Shown piece by piece: positions 7,354 to 8,502 of a DNA stretch of 8,502 nucleotides; position 1 is the first letter of the stretch, and every line of letters begins with the position of its first letter. Under the pieces are notes generated by a model. It made no database searches. It was not told where the DNA came from and worked only from the letters and a program-made list of their open reading frames with translations. Position numbers and translations under genes: made by a program. Where the stretch lies: assembly GCA_039920305.1 (NCBI GenBank), contig JBDSEA010000206.1:1-8502 (forward strand). The letters run 5' to 3'. The stretch comes from DASRAJ01 sp039920305 (lineage in GTDB: Bacteria; Bacteroidota; Bacteroidia; Chitinophagales; UBA10324).

Positions 7354-7498
7354 ATCCTGAAATTTTGAGTAAAGGTGAAAAGTAAATGATCAATTACCAA
7401 TTCATCATTGAAGGGTTAAATGATGGCTGCAAAAATTTTCTAAAGTGCTAATCATGATCTGTTTCATAATCAATATCAAAAAAAACTTTTCTTTCTAA
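7354..7498. other. A/T-rich upstream region of the E1 gene
   Basis: This non-coding stretch lies between the E1 start and the insertion sequence. The best minus-strand -7-like sequence is TACTTTTC (7384-7377), one base from TAnnTTTG, about 24 bp before the E1 ATG; no matching -33 is visible. The last 51 bases can be read on the minus strand as the end of an open frame (stop at 7448-7450) that continues into the sequence beyond the insertion once the element is removed. Confidence 0.4.
7496..7498. repeat. Target site duplication TAA (left copy)
   Basis: TAA directly precedes the left terminal inverted repeat and is repeated at 8398-8400 after the right one. A 3-bp TNA duplication fits several IS5-family groups. 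Confidence 0.75.
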
Positions 7499-7515
7499 GA
7501 AGCTGTTTAAATTTT
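7499..7515 (+). repeat. Left terminal inverted repeat of the IS
   Basis: GAAGCTGTTTAAATTTT, an exact reverse complement of 8381-8397. The next base differs between the ends and the one after it matches again. Confidence 0.88.
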
Positions 7516-7620
7516 CCAAAATAATAGACAAAGGGAACGAGGACGTGAACAATTGAAAAAATAGACTGTCGCAAATAAGTAGAGTGCGATTCATTTTGTG
7601 GTGTACCAAAACCTTACAAG

Positions 7621-8376
7621 ATGAAAGCATACCCTACTCACTTAAGCGACAGTCAATGGCAAAGAATAGAAAAATTTTTTGACATGCAAAGAAAACGCAA
7701 GTACGAATTGAGAGCGATTGTGAATGCTATTTTTTATGTAGTGAAGAGCGGATGTCAATGGCGCATGCTGCCGAGTGATTTTGCGTCGTGGCAACTGGTG
7801 TATTATTATTATCGGAAGTGGAAGATAAATGGATTGATTGAGTTGATACATGATGAACTGGTGAGAATAGTTCGAATGAACAAAGGCAGAGAACAAAGCC
7901 CGAGTGTGGGTATCATTGACAGTCAATCGGTCAAAGGAACCAGTGTGGCCGGTGAACAACGGGGATATGATGCGGGTAAAAAAGTAACGGGGCGAAAACG
8001 GCATATCATCGTGGATACTTTAGGATTAGTATTAGGTGTAATAGTTCATAGTGCCAGTGTTCAAGACCGTGATGGGGCGATGAGCGTGATAGAACTGTTA
8101 CGATTTCGATTCAGCAGAATGGTTAAGATATTCGCGGATGGCGGGTATGCCGGAAAACTCATTGATCAAGTAGCAGAAAAATTCGGATGGGTACTGGAAA
8201 TCGTACACAAAAAAGAAAGCGGCTTTAAAGTATTACCCAAGCGTTGGATTGTGGAACGAACCTTTGCCTGGATCAATAATGATCGGAGAAATTCTAAGGA
8301 CTATGAACGGCTCATTGAATCCAGCGAAACCATGATTCGACTATCTATGATCAGGTGCATGCTTAAAAACTTTTGA
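7621..8376 (+). CDS. IS5-family DDE transposase
   Basis: Cuts and joins the element's ends during transposition. The 251-residue protein has the N-terminal DUF4096-type region usual in IS5 transposases (LSDSQWQRIEKFF, then SGCQWRMLPSDFASW at 43-57) and an RNase H-like catalytic core. The DDE residues are visible: D100 in GIIDSQSVKG, D173 in IFADGGYAG and E212 in WIVERTFAWI. GYDAGKKVTGRKRHIIVD (116-132) is the conserved stretch between the first two. It is full length with no frameshift, so unlike many relatives it needs no programmed frameshifting. The start at 7621 follows a 105-bp leader inside the element. A sequence one base off the -7 consensus, TCATTTTG (7591-7598), lies 22 bp before the ATG and could be its promoter. 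The stop lies 4 bp from the right inverted repeat. Its base composition looks more A/T-rich than the neighbouring genes, which fits mobile origin. Confidence 0.96.
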   Translation: MKAYPTHLSDSQWQRIEKFFDMQRKRKYELRAIVNAIFYVVKSGCQWRMLPSDFASWQLVYYYYRKWKINGLIELIHDELVRIVRMNKGREQSPSVGIIDSQSVKGTSVAGEQRGYDAGKKVTGRKRHIIVDTLGLVLGVIVHSASVQDRDGAMSVIELLRFRFSRMVKIFADGGYAGKLIDQVAEKFGWVLEIVHKKESGFKVLPKRWIVERTFAWINNDRRNSKDYERLIESSETMIRLSMIRCMLKNF

Positions 8377-8380
8377 AAGC

Positions 8381-8397
8381 AAAATTTAAACAGCTTC
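8381..8397 (-). repeat. Right terminal inverted repeat of the IS
   Basis: AAAATTTAAACAGCTTC, an exact reverse complement of the left end at 7499-7515. On the minus strand it brings an in-frame TAA (8388-8386) into the frame that enters from the right flank. Confidence 0.88.
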
Positions 8398-8400
8398 TAA
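8398..8400. repeat. Target site duplication TAA (right copy)
   Basis: This is the second copy of the 3-bp duplication at 7496-7498. Removing 7499-8400 restores the presumed empty site. Confidence 0.75.
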
Positions 8401-8413
8401 GAGAAGTACGAAT

Positions 8414-8441
8414 TTCGGTCGGTGAGGACAAGCTGACCGAG
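8414..8441 (+). terminator. Stem-loop followed by a T-rich stretch
   Basis: TCGGTC (8415-8420) pairs perfectly with GACCGA (8435-8440); G-U pairs extend this to about 10 bp with an 8-base loop. Six T residues at 8447-8452 follow after a short gap. This looks like an intrinsic terminator for plus-strand transcription, yet no plus-strand gene other than the transposase lies upstream. It could limit transcription out of the IS or be a structural repeat. Confidence 0.35.
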
Positions 8442-8502
8442 AACTATTTTTTACTTTAATTAAAAGAAAGCGAGTGAGCAATTTTAATTTAGGAAATGAA
8501 AT

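Larger units (their letters stand above)
7499..8397 (+). mobile_element. Complete IS5-family insertion sequence, 899 bp
   Basis: The element is bounded by perfect 17-bp terminal inverted repeats (GAAGCTGTTTAAATTTT) and flanked by TAA direct repeats. It carries a single transposase gene covering most of its length. Size, single frame, DDE transposase and TNA-type duplication are those of the IS5 family, in the range of the IS1031/IS427-like groups; I do not assign the subgroup. Intact ends, an intact gene and an exact target duplication suggest a fairly recent and possibly still active insertion. It sits between the E1 gene and an unidentified flank. Confidence 0.9.
8386..8502 (-). pseudogene. 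Possible 3' part of a reading frame interrupted by the IS (very tentative)
   Basis: The minus strand is open from the window edge through 8401 and now ends at a TAA inside the IS right end (8388-8386). With the IS and one TAA removed it continues LERKVFFDIDYETDHD to a stop at 7448-7450, giving about 51 open codons. No start codon is visible in the window and no family is recognised. In A/T-rich DNA a frame of this length can arise by chance, and a shorter open frame exists on the opposite strand, so coding status is uncertain. Confidence 0.2.

Noticed and set aside
7448..7630. 60-codon minus-strand open frame starting inside the IS
   Set aside because: It begins within the transposase gene on the opposite strand and crosses the IS end into the flank, so as a unit it is a product of the junction. 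Only its last codons are considered, as part of the reconstructed empty site.
7642..8004. 120-codon minus-strand open frame within the transposase
   Set aside because: It is antisense to the transposase, a common shadow in IS5 elements, with no independent support.
1..8502. CRISPR array, tRNA, rRNA, riboswitch or toxin-antitoxin pair
   Set aside because: No regularly spaced repeats, cloverleaf-like arms, conserved rRNA segments or small paired genes were seen by eye.

Overview
The window reads as a chromosomal segment of a member of the Bacteroidota. The evidence is a secreted metalloprotease ending in a type IX secretion (T9SS) sorting domain, a GLPGLI/DUF4412-like secreted protein, a fused alpha/beta 2-oxo acid dehydrogenase E1 of the type common in this phylum, A-rich start contexts without clear Shine-Dalgarno sequences, and -7 boxes of the Bacteroidota form TAnnTTTG. 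Genus cannot be read from the sequence; a Chitinophagales/Saprospirales-like lineage is only a guess.

Layout. Positions 23-1724 (minus) hold an overlapping umuD-umuC pair encoding a DNA polymerase V-type translesion system, transcribed umuD first. Positions 1725-1852 form its upstream region, with a perfect 9-bp inverted repeat lying over the probable umuD start and a second perfect 14-bp palindrome just upstream. Positions 1853-4003 (minus) encode a 716-residue secreted M43 (pappalysin-like) zinc protease. A 249-bp divergent intergenic region with a -7-like box facing each way separates it from a small secreted protein at 4253-4885 (plus). That gene converges on a large gene at 4927-7353 (minus) for a fused thiamine-diphosphate-dependent E1. 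A complete 899-bp IS5-family insertion sequence (7499-8397) with 17-bp perfect terminal inverted repeats and a TAA target duplication sits upstream of the E1 gene. The last 102 bases hold a hairpin and perhaps the 3' part of a reading frame broken by the insertion sequence.

How the genes relate. UmuD and UmuC act together in damage-induced mutagenic DNA synthesis. The protease and the GLPGLI-like protein are both exported and share a divergent promoter region, but no functional link is visible. The E1 gene is metabolic (oxidative decarboxylation of branched-chain 2-oxo acids or pyruvate) and has no E2/E3 partner in the window. No CRISPR array, tRNA, rRNA or recognisable defence cassette was seen. 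I do not see a convincing new multi-gene system; the most interesting signals are the palindromes at umuD and the site reconstructed by removing the insertion sequence.
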